The notes beneath the pieces were generated by a model that saw nothing but the letters and a program-made list of their open reading frames with translations, was not told where the DNA came from and did no database searches. The position numbers were made by a program, and so were the translations under genes. Shown in pieces: positions 25,019 to 32,971 of a DNA stretch of 64,000 nt; the first letter of the stretch is position 1; every line of letters begins with the position of its first letter. This DNA is from 20CM-2-65-7 sp963830455 (lineage in GTDB: Bacteria > Gemmatimonadota > Gemmatimonadetes > Gemmatimonadales > GWC2-71-9), in contig CAWHMT010000004.1 in the NCBI GenBank assembly GCA_963830455.1, forward strand, positions 620,001-684,000. The letters are read 5' to 3'.

Positions 25019-26118
25019 GCGAGCGCCGGTGCCCCAAGTGCGGGTCCGTCTACACGGACACGGGGGCACGGTTCTGTCCGAAAGACGGCAGCATGCTCGT
25101 GGAAATTCAGTCCAAGAAGGCGTCGCCACCCACGCCGCCCGGCGGCAGCGGCACCGGTGTGCGCACGCCGCTGCCACCCGGGAAGACGGGCCTCGATCGG
25201 GCCTCGACGCTGTCGAATCAGATCCTCGACGCCCGCTATCAAGTCATGAAAAAGCTGGGCGAGGGCGGGATGTCGTACGTCTACCTCGCCAAGGAGATTC
25301 CGTCGGGTGAGACCGTGGCGATCAAGGTGCTCTCGCCGCGGCTCGCGACCGACCGGAGCTCGGTCGAGCGGCTGCGGCGCGAAGCGGGCCTCGCGATGCG
25401 GCTGGAACACGCCAACGTGTGCCGCATCCTGCGTCTGGGTGAATCGGAAGACGGCCTGATCTATCTGGTGATGCCGTTCCTCAAGGGCGAGCTGCTCTCG
25501 GATCGTGAGGTCCGCGGTGGTCCCATGGACATCGCGTTCGGGGTGACGCTGCTCAAACAGATGTGCGCGGGACTGCACCACGCCCACGAGCTGCAGATCA
25601 TTCATCGCGACCTGAAGCCGGAAAACGTGATGCTCGTCCCCGATGAGGGAGACGGCACCGAGCGCGCGGTCATCATGGACTTCGGGCTCGCGAAGGAGCG
25701 CCGCGCCGATCCCGCCATCGCCAAATTGACGGCGACCGGGATCATCCTCGGCACGCCGGAGTTCATGAGTCCCGAGCAGATTCGCGGCAGGCCGCTGGAT
25801 GCGCGCAGCGACATCTATGCCCTCGGCATCGTGGCGTTCGAGATGTTCACCGGCAAGCTGCCGTTCCAGGGACGGAACGCGCAGGAGATGATGATCGCGC
25901 GGCTGCGCAGCCAGCCGCAGTCGGTGCGGACACTGCGACCCGACGTGCCGGAGCCGGTGGAGAAAGCGCTGACGAAAGCGCTGCAGACCAATCCCGACGA
26001 CCGCTTCGCCACGGCGATCGAGTTTGGGGAGGCGCTGTCGGGGAAGAGCGGCGGCCCCGGCCCGTCCGCTTCCTCGGGCGGTGGGTTCTTCGGGAAACTC
26101 AAGGAGAAGTTCTCTTGA
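25015..26118 (+). CDS. zinc-ribbon Ser/Thr protein kinase, cytoplasmic
   Basis: 367 residues. N-terminal zinc ribbon (RCPKCGSVYTDTGARFCPKDG) and Pro/Gly linker, then a Hanks-type kinase domain (about 73-340): glycine loop GEGGMSYVY, VAIK lysine, IIHRDLKPENV catalytic loop near residue 197, DFGLAKE, and GTPEFMSPEQIRGRPLDARSDIYALG. The C-terminal 25 residues are Gly/Ser-rich with no membrane helix, unlike PknB-type receptors, so it is soluble. Coupling by ATGA to the GGDEF regulator suggests one signalling unit. The substrate is unknown. Confidence 0.93.
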   Translation: MSERRCPKCGSVYTDTGARFCPKDGSMLVEIQSKKASPPTPPGGSGTGVRTPLPPGKTGLDRASTLSNQILDARYQVMKKLGEGGMSYVYLAKEIPSGETVAIKVLSPRLATDRSSVERLRREAGLAMRLEHANVCRILRLGESEDGLIYLVMPFLKGELLSDREVRGGPMDIAFGVTLLKQMCAGLHHAHELQIIHRDLKPENVMLVPDEGDGTERAVIMDFGLAKERRADPAIAKLTATGIILGTPEFMSPEQIRGRPLDARSDIYALGIVAFEMFTGKLPFQGRNAQEMMIARLRSQPQSVRTLRPDVPEPVEKALTKALQTNPDDRFATAIEFGEALSGKSGGPGPSASSGGGFFGKLKEKFS

Positions 26119-27464
26119 TCGCGCCTCTCGCCGTCATCTCCGCCTTGGCGTGTCTGCAGTCGCCGCCCTCCGCCGCCCCTTCGCCGCCCTCCGCCGCCCA
26201 AGTCACCGCAGTCCGAGCGGGCGTACTCATTGATGGGACCGGCGCGGCGCCCACCCGGAACGCCGTCATTGTTATCCAGGGCGATCGCATAACGGCGGTC
26301 GGGGCGAACGTGCAGATCCCCACCGGCGCCACGGTCATCGATCTCTCCGCCGCGACCGTGCTGCCGGGGTTCATCGACGCGCACGTGCATCTCGCCTCGC
26401 ACACGATCGGCGATGGCGACTGGCAGCACGCCGGGCTCACGGAAATGCCGAGCCAGCTCGCGCTGCTGGGAGCGGCGCACGCGCACCAGACGCTCGAGGC
26501 CGGCTTCACGACCGTGCGCGTCGTCGGCACGGGCAATTTCAGCGACATCGCGCTGCGCAACGCGATCAACGCCGGGTGGATTCCGGGGCCGCGCATCCTC
26601 GGCGCCGGCGTGTCGTTCGGCATTCGCGGCGGCCACTGCGACGGCACCAACGGTCTCCGGCCCGACGCGCTCGGTCGCGAAGCGGGCGTGGAAGACGGCG
26701 TCGCGGATGGCGTCGAGGAGGTCCGCAATGCGGTGCGCTATGCGGTCAAATACGGCGCCGACGTCATCAAGATCTGCGCGACCGGCGGCGTGCTGTCGCT
26801 CACCGACTCGGTCGGCGTGCAGCAGTACACCGAAGAGGAGATGCGCGCGATCGTCGAGACGGCGACGCAACTGGATCGCCGCGTCGCGGCGCACGCGCAC
26901 GGCACGGCCGGGATCAAGGCCGCCGTGCGGGCCGGCGTCACGTCGATCGAGCACGGCTCGATCCTCGACGCCGAAGCCGTCGCCCTCATGAAGCAGCGCG
27001 GCACGTGGCTCGTGCCGACGCTGCTCGCCGGCTTCACGGTGGAGTCGCTGGCGACGGCGGGCCGGTTGCCACCGCCCATCGCGGCCAAGGCGCTCGCCAT
27101 CGCGCCGCGCATGCACAATTCGTTCAAGCTCGCCGTCGACGGCGGTGTGCGCATCGCACTCGGCACCGACGCGGGGGTCAGTAAGCACGGCACGAACGCG
27201 CGCGAGTTCGCGCTCATGGTCCGCTACGGCATGACGCCCATGCAGGCGATCGTGGCCGGCACGTCCGGCGGCGCGACGCTGCTCGGGCTCGAACGCGAGA
27301 TCGGCACGATCGCGGTGGGGAAGCGCGCCGATATCGTGGCCGTCATCGGCAACCCCCTCGACAGCATCCAGATCCTCCAAAACCCGCCGTTTGTCATGAA
27401 AGATGGGCGCGTGTTCAAGCGCGACGGACAGGTCCAGGGCCGGAGCGCCGCCGGAGTGCCGTGA
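26115..27464 (+). CDS. secreted imidazolonepropionase-like amidohydrolase
   Basis: 449 residues from TTG 26115, which overlaps the kinase stop (TTGA); AAGGAG eight bases upstream (26101-26106) decides this start. A signal peptide (LAVISALACLQS) runs into PPSAAPSPPSAA, coded by a four-unit decamer array. Metal-dependent hydrolase motifs: GVLIDGTGAAPTRNAVIVIQGDRITAVG, PGFIDAHVHLASH, DVIKICATGGVLS (the lysine ligand strand), VAAHAHGTAGI, SIEHGS, IALGTDAGVSKHG, and GKRADIVAVIGNPLD. It belongs to the same class as the lipoprotein amidohydrolase ending at 14352; the substrate is unknown, and a prolidase-like or cyclic-amide role is possible. Confidence 0.87.
   Translation: MIAPLAVISALACLQSPPSAAPSPPSAAQVTAVRAGVLIDGTGAAPTRNAVIVIQGDRITAVGANVQIPTGATVIDLSAATVLPGFIDAHVHLASHTIGDGDWQHAGLTEMPSQLALLGAAHAHQTLEAGFTTVRVVGTGNFSDIALRNAINAGWIPGPRILGAGVSFGIRGGHCDGTNGLRPDALGREAGVEDGVADGVEEVRNAVRYAVKYGADVIKICATGGVLSLTDSVGVQQYTEEEMRAIVETATQLDRRVAAHAHGTAGIKAAVRAGVTSIEHGSILDAEAVALMKQRGTWLVPTLLAGFTVESLATAGRLPPPIAAKALAIAPRMHNSFKLAVDGGVRIALGTDAGVSKHGTNAREFALMVRYGMTPMQAIVAGTSGGATLLGLEREIGTIAVGKRADIVAVIGNPLDSIQILQNPPFVMKDGRVFKRDGQVQGRSAAGVP
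26162..26202 (+). repeat. four-unit decamer array (GCCGCCNNNN) after a signal peptide
   Basis: GCCGCCCTCC, GCCGCCCCTTC (one base longer), GCCGCCCTCC, GCCGCCCAAG. Encodes PPSAAPSPPSAAQ just after the hydrophobic core of the amidohydrolase signal peptide. Confidence 0.75.
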
Positions 27465-28552
27465 AGCGGTTTCCCGCGTTCGATCCACCCGAATACGTCG
27501 ACTGGAAGGCGGACCCCGCGCTGGTTCGGGCCTTCCGCGCGACCATCGAAGGCGACGCCGAGCGGGCCGCGATCGTGCAGGCGCTGTCGCGTGACGCGAA
27601 GCTCGAGCTGTATCGCGGGTTGTTGCGCGCGCGTTTGCACGACATCGAGCTGAAACGGTGGGTCCGCACCGGCGTCATTTCGAAGGCGTGGCTCGGGACC
27701 GGTGAAGAGGCAACCACGGTCGGTCCCGTCCACGCGCTCGAGCGTGGCACAGACATCGTCGCCCCGATGATCCGCAACGCGGCGGCGTGCTGCGAGCTGG
27801 GGATGCCAGTCGCCGATATGCTGCGCGCCTATCTGGCCACCGCCGATTCGCCGAGCCGGGGGCGCGATCTCCACGTCGGATCGATGCGATACGGGGTCTT
27901 GCAGCCTATCTCGCACGTCGGCGACATGGTGCCGGTGATCGCCGGCATCGCGCTGACATTCAAGATCAAACGCGAGCCACGCGTGGCGCTCACCTGGGTC
28001 GGCGACGGTTCCACCAAGACCGCCGCCGCGCACGAAGGCACGAACTTCGCCGCGGTGCAGCGCGTCCCCGCCGTCTTCATCATCCAAAACAACCGGGTCG
28101 CACTCGGCACGCGCCTCGAGCAGCACCATCTTCCGGCCGACTTCAAGGACTGGCCGGGGAGCTACGGGGTGTGGGGGGCCGTGTTCGACGGCAACAACGT
28201 GCTCGACGCCTACGCGACGACACGAATCGCCGCCGAGCGGTGTCGTACCGGGAACGGACCGGCGCTGTTAATTGCCGAAACGTTCCGCATGGGCGGTCAC
28301 GCGACGCATGACGAGCGCGAAGCCCGCGCAACGTTGTCCCCCGAGCTGTTTACCAAGTGGGGCCAGCGCGATCCGGTCGGCCTCTATGAGGAGTACTTGA
28401 AGGAAGAAGGGATCTCCGCGAAGCTTCTCGGCGAAGCGGAGCGCGAGATCACGGAACAGGTGGAGCGTGCGGCCGCCGACGCGCTGGCGAGCCGGGACAC
28501 AATGCCGGAGGGCGCGACAGCCCTCGAGGGAGTGTATGCGAGCCGCAACTAG
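27461..28552 (+). CDS. 2-oxoacid dehydrogenase E1 alpha subunit (pyruvate/branched-chain type)
   Basis: 363 residues from GTG 27461 (GTGA overlap with the amidohydrolase). E1 alpha hallmarks: LELYRGLLRARLHDIEL near the start, GTGEEATTVG, ISHVGDMVPVIAGIAL, and the thiamine diphosphate motif GDGSTKTAAAHEGTNFAAV ending in FIIQNN. RMGGHATHDE is the phosphorylation-loop equivalent. E1 uses ThDP to decarboxylate a 2-oxoacid and acylate lipoyl-E2. No E1 beta, E2 or E3 is adjacent, so partners must be elsewhere. Choice between pyruvate, acetoin and branched-chain substrates is not possible here. Confidence 0.9.
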   Translation: MKRFPAFDPPEYVDWKADPALVRAFRATIEGDAERAAIVQALSRDAKLELYRGLLRARLHDIELKRWVRTGVISKAWLGTGEEATTVGPVHALERGTDIVAPMIRNAAACCELGMPVADMLRAYLATADSPSRGRDLHVGSMRYGVLQPISHVGDMVPVIAGIALTFKIKREPRVALTWVGDGSTKTAAAHEGTNFAAVQRVPAVFIIQNNRVALGTRLEQHHLPADFKDWPGSYGVWGAVFDGNNVLDAYATTRIAAERCRTGNGPALLIAETFRMGGHATHDEREARATLSPELFTKWGQRDPVGLYEEYLKEEGISAKLLGEAEREITEQVERAAADALASRDTMPEGATALEGVYASRN

Positions 28553-29624
28553 CCTGGTGCTGCTGTTCATCGCCTGCCGCGGTCCCCAACCCGCCGCGGG
28601 CCAATCCGGACAAAACGATCAGCTGCGCGTCCCGGACGGGTTCAGGATTTCGTTGTTCGCGGAGAATCTTCGAGGTGTTCGCTATCTCGCGCTCGGGCCG
28701 GACAAGGCCATCTACGCGTCCCAGCCCGCGTCGGGGCTCATCGTCAAGCTCGCCGATCGCAATAACGACGGCGTGGCGGACACGACGATCAGCGTCGCGC
28801 AGGGCCTCCATGGGCCGTTCGGCATCGCGTTCCGCGGGGACACGATGTACGTCGCTGAAGAGCGCGACGTGATCAGGTTCGATCCAGGACGTGCCCAACC
28901 CGTGACCGTGATTTCAGGCATCCCTTCGGGCGGCCATTCGACGCGCACCATCCTGTTCGGCCCGGACGGCAAGCTCTACTTGAGCGTCGGCTCGTCCTGC
29001 AACCTGTGCGATGAGCGCGACTCGCTGCGCGCGGCCGTGTCGCAGTTCAATCGCGACGGCTCCGGCGGACGCATATTCGCGAAGGGGCTGCGCAACACCG
29101 TGGGCATGGCCTTTCACCCGACCACGGGCGAGCTGTGGGGCAACAACAACGACCGTGACAATCTGGGTGACGACATCCCGCCCGAGCACGTCAACATCAT
29201 CAAGGACGGCCGCAACTACGGCTGGCCGCAGTGCTATCTGCCCGGCAAGCAGAATCCCGAATATGGCTCGGCCGACTGCTCGCAGGTCGAGCCGCCGGCG
29301 ATCACGGTCCAGGCGCACTCGGCGCCGCTCGGGTTGGCATTCTATACGGGAACGCAGTTCCCGGCCGACTATCGCGGCGATGCGTTCATGACGCTGCACG
29401 GGTCGTGGAATCGCTCGGTGCCGACGGGCGCGAAAGTCGTGCGGGTCCAAGTCGACGGCGGCGGCCGTCGCGCGACCGGGGTCGACGACTTCATCACGGG
29501 CTGGCAGCGGCCGGACGGCTCGCGCTGGGGCCGGCCGGTGGGGCTGTTGGTGCTGCCGGATGGTTCCCTGCTGGTCAGCGATGACATGGGCGGCAAGATC
29601 TGGAGGGTGGCTTATGGGCGGTAA
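28536..29624 (+). CDS. PQQ-dependent sugar (sorbosone) dehydrogenase-like lipoprotein
   Basis: 362 residues from ATG 28536, preceded by GAGGGAG and overlapping the E1 alpha gene by 17 nt. Lipobox VLLFIAC (Cys near 14). The rest is a soluble glucose/sorbosone dehydrogenase-type propeller: LRVPDGFRISLFAENL, RYLALGPDKAIYAS, GHSTRTILFGPDGKLYLSVGSSCN, FAKGLRNTVGMAFHP, NNDRDNLGDDIPPEHVN, NYGWPQCY and MTLHGSWNRS. Members oxidise sugars or aldehydes in the periplasm with PQQ and Ca. No PQQ synthesis gene is in the window. It overlaps the dienelactone hydrolase gene by 11 nt. Confidence 0.87.
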   Translation: MRAATSLVLLFIACRGPQPAAGQSGQNDQLRVPDGFRISLFAENLRGVRYLALGPDKAIYASQPASGLIVKLADRNNDGVADTTISVAQGLHGPFGIAFRGDTMYVAEERDVIRFDPGRAQPVTVISGIPSGGHSTRTILFGPDGKLYLSVGSSCNLCDERDSLRAAVSQFNRDGSGGRIFAKGLRNTVGMAFHPTTGELWGNNNDRDNLGDDIPPEHVNIIKDGRNYGWPQCYLPGKQNPEYGSADCSQVEPPAITVQAHSAPLGLAFYTGTQFPADYRGDAFMTLHGSWNRSVPTGAKVVRVQVDGGGRRATGVDDFITGWQRPDGSRWGRPVGLLVLPDGSLLVSDDMGGKIWRVAYGR

Positions 29625-30426
29625 TACGGCGGCGCAGGGCGGCACATGGCGGCGAGGGGCGGCGAAGGCAGTTCTGGCGGCAACTGTGGCGGTCACGGGA
29701 CTGGCGTTTTTGCCGCCCTCCGCCGCCCTGCGCCGCCATTCGCCGCCCGACATCCACTCCGAATACGTGAAGTTCACGAGTGGCAAAGACACCATCACCG
29801 CCTACCTCGCCTACCCAGAGCGCCCCGACCCCGCGCCCGCGGTCATCGTGATTCACGAAATCTTCGGCATGTCGGACTTCATCAAACAGACGACGGAGCA
29901 GCTGGCCAAGGACGGGTTTGTTGCGATCGCTCCCGATCTGTTGTCGCGCCGAGGTGGCACGCCGGCCACGCCGGATTCCGCCCGCAAACTGATCGCGACG
30001 CTGAATCCCGATACCGTCACGATGGATCTCGACGCCACGCGCGCCTACCTCAACAAGACCAAGGCGGTGCGCAGCGGCCAGATCGGTATCATCGGGTTCT
30101 GCTGGGGCGGTGGTCAGAGCTTCCGGTACGCGACCAACGCGCCCGAGCTCAAGGCCTTCGTGGTGTGCTACGGTCCGAGTCCCAATCCGGCCGACATGGC
30201 GAAGATTCGCGCCAAGGGGCTCGGTGTGTACGGTGAGAACGACGCGCGCATCAATGCGGGGTTGAACGACGCCGCCGCGGCGATGAAAGCCGCCGGCAAG
30301 GACTACCCATACGCGATCTACCCGGGCGTGGGACATGGCTTCCTGCGCAGTCGCGAAAAGCCCGACGTCGCCGATAGCGCATGGGCCAACGTGATTCGCT
30401 TTTTCCGCCAGCAACTGAAGAGCTAA
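29614..30426 (+). CDS. secreted dienelactone hydrolase family protein
   Basis: 270 residues from ATG 29614, with GGAGG seven bases upstream. The signal peptide core AVLAATVAVTGLAFL lies between two inverted four-unit decamer arrays (29628-29667 and 29712-29751), which encode the flanking WRRGAA and PPSAALRRHSPP. The alpha/beta-hydrolase fold of dienelactone hydrolases follows: VIVIHEIFGMSDFI (oxyanion Glu), nucleophile Cys163 in GFCWGGG, Asp210 in YGENDARI and His241 in GVGHGFL. All three triad residues are present, so it is probably an active esterase or lactonase; the substrate is unknown. Its stop overlaps the convergent S41-like gene by 4 nt. Confidence 0.9.
   Translation: MGGNTAAQGGTWRRGAAKAVLAATVAVTGLAFLPPSAALRRHSPPDIHSEYVKFTSGKDTITAYLAYPERPDPAPAVIVIHEIFGMSDFIKQTTEQLAKDGFVAIAPDLLSRRGGTPATPDSARKLIATLNPDTVTMDLDATRAYLNKTKAVRSGQIGIIGFCWGGGQSFRYATNAPELKAFVVCYGPSPNPADMAKIRAKGLGVYGENDARINAGLNDAAAAMKAAGKDYPYAIYPGVGHGFLRSREKPDVADSAWANVIRFFRQQLKS
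29628..29751 (+). repeat. inverted pair of four-unit decamer arrays bracketing a signal-peptide core
   Basis: Left arm GGCGGCGCAG-GGCGGCACAT-GGCGGCGAGG-GGCGGCGAAG (29628-29667). Right arm GCCGCCCTCC-GCCGCCCTGC-GCCGCCATTC-GCCGCCCGAC (29712-29751). The 44-nt spacer encodes the hydrophobic core of the dienelactone hydrolase signal peptide. Confidence 0.8.
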
Positions 30427-31754
30427 CGGCGCGCCCGCTCCGTTAGATACGCGCGGGCGCGCTCGAGCACGGCGTCGCGCCCCGCGAGCACGTCGTCGAC
30501 CCGCACCTCGACCTGGAAGTCGGGTGCGATCCCCGTCCGGACAACCTCGCGGCCGTCGGGGAAGGCGTCGCGCGTCACGGTCACGCGCAGCTGCCAGCTG
30601 CGAGGAAGGGGCAGGACGGCGGTCTGGCCCGTGCTGCCGGCCGACGTCTCGCCGATGAGCACGCCGCGGTTGCCGGCGCGAAACGCGACGAGAAAATCCT
30701 CGGCCGGGCCCGCGGTGCGCGCCGACACGAGCACGGCCACGGAGCCGGCGTAGGGAATTCCTTCGCGCCGGGCCGGTGGCCAGATCGTATCGGACGGCGC
30801 CTGAAACCACGCTCCCGACGAGTCGGGTGAGTCGGCGCCGCGATATGCCGGCCGGTACAGCGGCGTGCGCCAGCGCGAGGTGAGGAACGGCCGCTCGATG
30901 AGCCGCGCGAGGATCGCGTAGCCATTCTCCCGCCCTCCCGCCGTCCATGTCGTCTCGCGCAGGTCGAGGATCAGACCTCGGTGCCGCGGTCCTTCGCGAG
31001 CGGCCTCGCCGAGCGCGCGCGCAAACCGCTCCGCAACGTCAGCATCCGCAAACGAGCCAATCCGAATCCAGATCGCGCCGTCGGACAGCGTGTCGGCTTC
31101 GAACGCGGGAGGTTCGAGTGGCCAGCCCGCGTTGATGGGAACGCTCCGCGTCATGCTGGCCCCGCGCTCCTCGCCGCCGGGCAGCCTCAGCAGGAGATGC
31201 AAGGCCGTGCCGCGCTCGCCCTCGAGCATGCGCGCCACGGCGCGCTCCCAGCGGTATTGCTCGGTGCTCGCCGAGATCTCGGGCAGCACGGAGTCGCGGA
31301 TCCAGTCGGCGGCGGGAATCCCCTGGACCGCCACGATCTCGGCGAGGCGCGCGGGTCGCGCCACGCGCATCTCGTCGTTCGTCGCATAGTCCATGATGAA
31401 GGGCCGGCGCTCGATGCTTTTCAGGGCGAGCGGCGGGCGTGCCACGCGGCTTGCGATGGACGGGGGCGGCAGGAGCTCGAATTGTCCGTCGTTGAGGAGC
31501 GCGCCCCAGCGGCGCAGGCGGCGCACGAACTGGGCATCCGTGGGCACCGGCCGCTCGCCGACATACGAGAGCGTTGCGGCGAACGCCGAGTCCCAATTCG
31601 CGCGCACGCCGTCCCAGTAGGCATAGTTGTAGCGTGCTTCCGCCCAGAATCCCGCGGTCACGAGCTGCCGGTCGAGGGGGGGGAGGGGCGCACGCTGCGC
31701 GGCGAGCATCACCGGGAACCACAGCAGTAGCCACGGCGTACGGGACAATGGCAT
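30423..31754 (-). CDS. S41-peptidase-like secreted protein, nucleophile serine missing
   Basis: 443 residues. Signal peptide WLLLWFPVMLAAQ. The middle and C-terminal parts match S41 (C-terminal processing/tricorn-like) proteases: DGAIWIRIGSF, HRGLILDLRETTWTAGG, GSVAVLVSARTAGPAEDFLVAFR and GVLIGETSAGSTGQTAVLPL. In active members the segment reads T-x-S-A-x-E; here it is TAGPAED, with Gly where the nucleophilic Ser should be. A non-catalytic binding role or an altered mechanism is likely. Its ATG overlaps, on the opposite strand, the ATG of the phosphoesterase gene (CATG 31752-31755). Confidence 0.75.
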   Translation of the reverse strand: MPLSRTPWLLLWFPVMLAAQRAPLPPLDRQLVTAGFWAEARYNYAYWDGVRANWDSAFAATLSYVGERPVPTDAQFVRRLRRWGALLNDGQFELLPPPSIASRVARPPLALKSIERRPFIMDYATNDEMRVARPARLAEIVAVQGIPAADWIRDSVLPEISASTEQYRWERAVARMLEGERGTALHLLLRLPGGEERGASMTRSVPINAGWPLEPPAFEADTLSDGAIWIRIGSFADADVAERFARALGEAAREGPRHRGLILDLRETTWTAGGRENGYAILARLIERPFLTSRWRTPLYRPAYRGADSPDSSGAWFQAPSDTIWPPARREGIPYAGSVAVLVSARTAGPAEDFLVAFRAGNRGVLIGETSAGSTGQTAVLPLPRSWQLRVTVTRDAFPDGREVVRTGIAPDFQVEVRVDDVLAGRDAVLERARAYLTERARR

Positions 31755-32961
31755 GGCCCTAATCTATCTGTTGCTGTTCGCATCGCCCCAATTGCTGCTG
31801 TACCTCTATCTGCGCGACCGCTTACCGCTGTCCGCGCGGCGCTGGCTCGCGTTGGTCTTCACGATCTTCAACATCCCATGGTTCATCGTGGCCGCGCGCA
31901 TGTTCTCCGGCAGCTTGTGGGGCATCAGCCGGATTCCGTACATCGCGCCGTTCATCGCCTGGCAGTTTCTCGGATGGATCTTCTGCGGCTTGGTTGCGGT
32001 GTACGTCGTTGGAAAGGCGGTTAGACGGTTAGTCGGTTGGACGGCTAGTAAACTACGACCCTCGCTAACCGCCCAACCGTCTAACCGTCTAACCGTCATA
32101 TCGCGCCGTCAATTCTTGGCCCGTGCGACCTACGCCTACGCCGCCTCGGGGATCGGGTTGTCAGCCTACGGGATCTGGTCCGCTGAGCGCCTGCCGGTCG
32201 TCACCCGTCGCACCTTGTTCTTTCCCGATCTGCCGCTGCCCCTGAATGGCCTGCGGATCGCGCACGTCTCCGACGTGCATGCCGGCGTCAACATGTCGGG
32301 GGAGAAGATGCAAGAGATCGTGCGCCAGACGAACGCGCTTGGCGCGGACTTGATCGTCCAGACGGGCGACATGATCGACATCTCGCAGGCCTATATCCCC
32401 GAGTACGTGCGCGCGTTCCGCGACCTGCACGCTCCGCTCGGCGTGGTGACGGTGCTCGGCAACCACGATCGCTACACGGGGCAGGACGCCGTGATTCGCG
32501 GCGTGCGCGACGCGGGGCAGGTGTTCGTGCAGAATGGATCCCACATCATCGAGCGCGGCGGCGCTGGCGTAGCGCTGGTCGGCATCGATGACCCGCGCAA
32601 CTGGCGCGCGGATGATCCGCAGGACGACGATCTGGACCTCGCGCTGCGCCGCACGCCACCGGCCGGTGATGCATTTCGGATCTTGCTCGCGCATCGCCCC
32701 GGCGCATTCGACGGCGCGATCCCGCGCGCGATCCCCCTCACCCTCGCCGGGCACATCCACGGTGGGCAATTCTACCTGCCCGTGATCGGATGGTCGCCGG
32801 GGCGGCTGATTACCAAGTACGTGATGGGCCATTTCCAAAATGGCGCGAGCCAGCTGTACGTGAGCCGGGGGATTGGTGTCGTCGGGATTCCGCTGCGCGT
32901 CTTCGCCCCGCCGGAGATCGCGCTGTTCGAATTACGACGGTCGGGCGGCCCGACGGCCTGA
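31753..32961 (+). CDS. membrane-anchored calcineurin-like metallophosphoesterase with embedded palindromic repeat
   Basis: 402 residues. About 90 N-terminal residues form three membrane helices (ALIYLLLFASPQLLLYLYL, WLALVFTIFNIPWFIV, FIAWQFLGWIFCGLVAVYVV). A linker at residues 89-115 is encoded entirely by an 80-nt inverted octamer array (AVRRLVGW and TAQPSNRLTV). Then ISRRQFLARATYAYAA, a second helix region with a Tat-like RR, leads to the YaeI/YkuE-type catalytic domain: HVSDVHAG, QTGDMIDIS, VLGNHDRYTG, LAHRPGAFD and LAGHIHGGQFYLP, the full di-metal set. The last codons and stop lie in a further four-unit octamer. A lipid A or nucleotide phosphoester substrate is possible but unproven. Confidence 0.87.
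   Translation: MALIYLLLFASPQLLLYLYLRDRLPLSARRWLALVFTIFNIPWFIVAARMFSGSLWGISRIPYIAPFIAWQFLGWIFCGLVAVYVVGKAVRRLVGWTASKLRPSLTAQPSNRLTVISRRQFLARATYAYAASGIGLSAYGIWSAERLPVVTRRTLFFPDLPLPLNGLRIAHVSDVHAGVNMSGEKMQEIVRQTNALGADLIVQTGDMIDISQAYIPEYVRAFRDLHAPLGVVTVLGNHDRYTGQDAVIRGVRDAGQVFVQNGSHIIERGGAGVALVGIDDPRNWRADDPQDDDLDLALRRTPPAGDAFRILLAHRPGAFDGAIPRAIPLTLAGHIHGGQFYLPVIGWSPGRLITKYVMGHFQNGASQLYVSRGIGVVGIPLRVFAPPEIALFELRRSGGPTA
32017..32096 (+). repeat. inverted pair of four-unit octamer arrays inside the metallophosphoesterase gene
   Basis: Left arm GCGGTTAG-ACGGTTAG-TCGGTTGG-ACGGCTAG (32017-32048), 16-nt spacer, right arm CTAACCGC-CCAACCGT-CTAACCGT-CTAACCGT (32065-32096). The arms are imperfect inverted copies. 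The 80 nt keep the frame open and encode the linker between membrane and catalytic parts. Confidence 0.85.
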
Positions 32962-32966
32962 CGGCC
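32935..32966 (+). repeat. four-unit octamer array (NGRCGGYC) covering the metallophosphoesterase stop
   Basis: CGACGGTC-GGGCGGCC-CGACGGCC-TGACGGCC. The TGA stop of the gene (32959-32961) is the start of the fourth unit, so the last codons RRSGGPTA derive from the array. Confidence 0.75.
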
Positions 32967-32971
32967 GGAGG

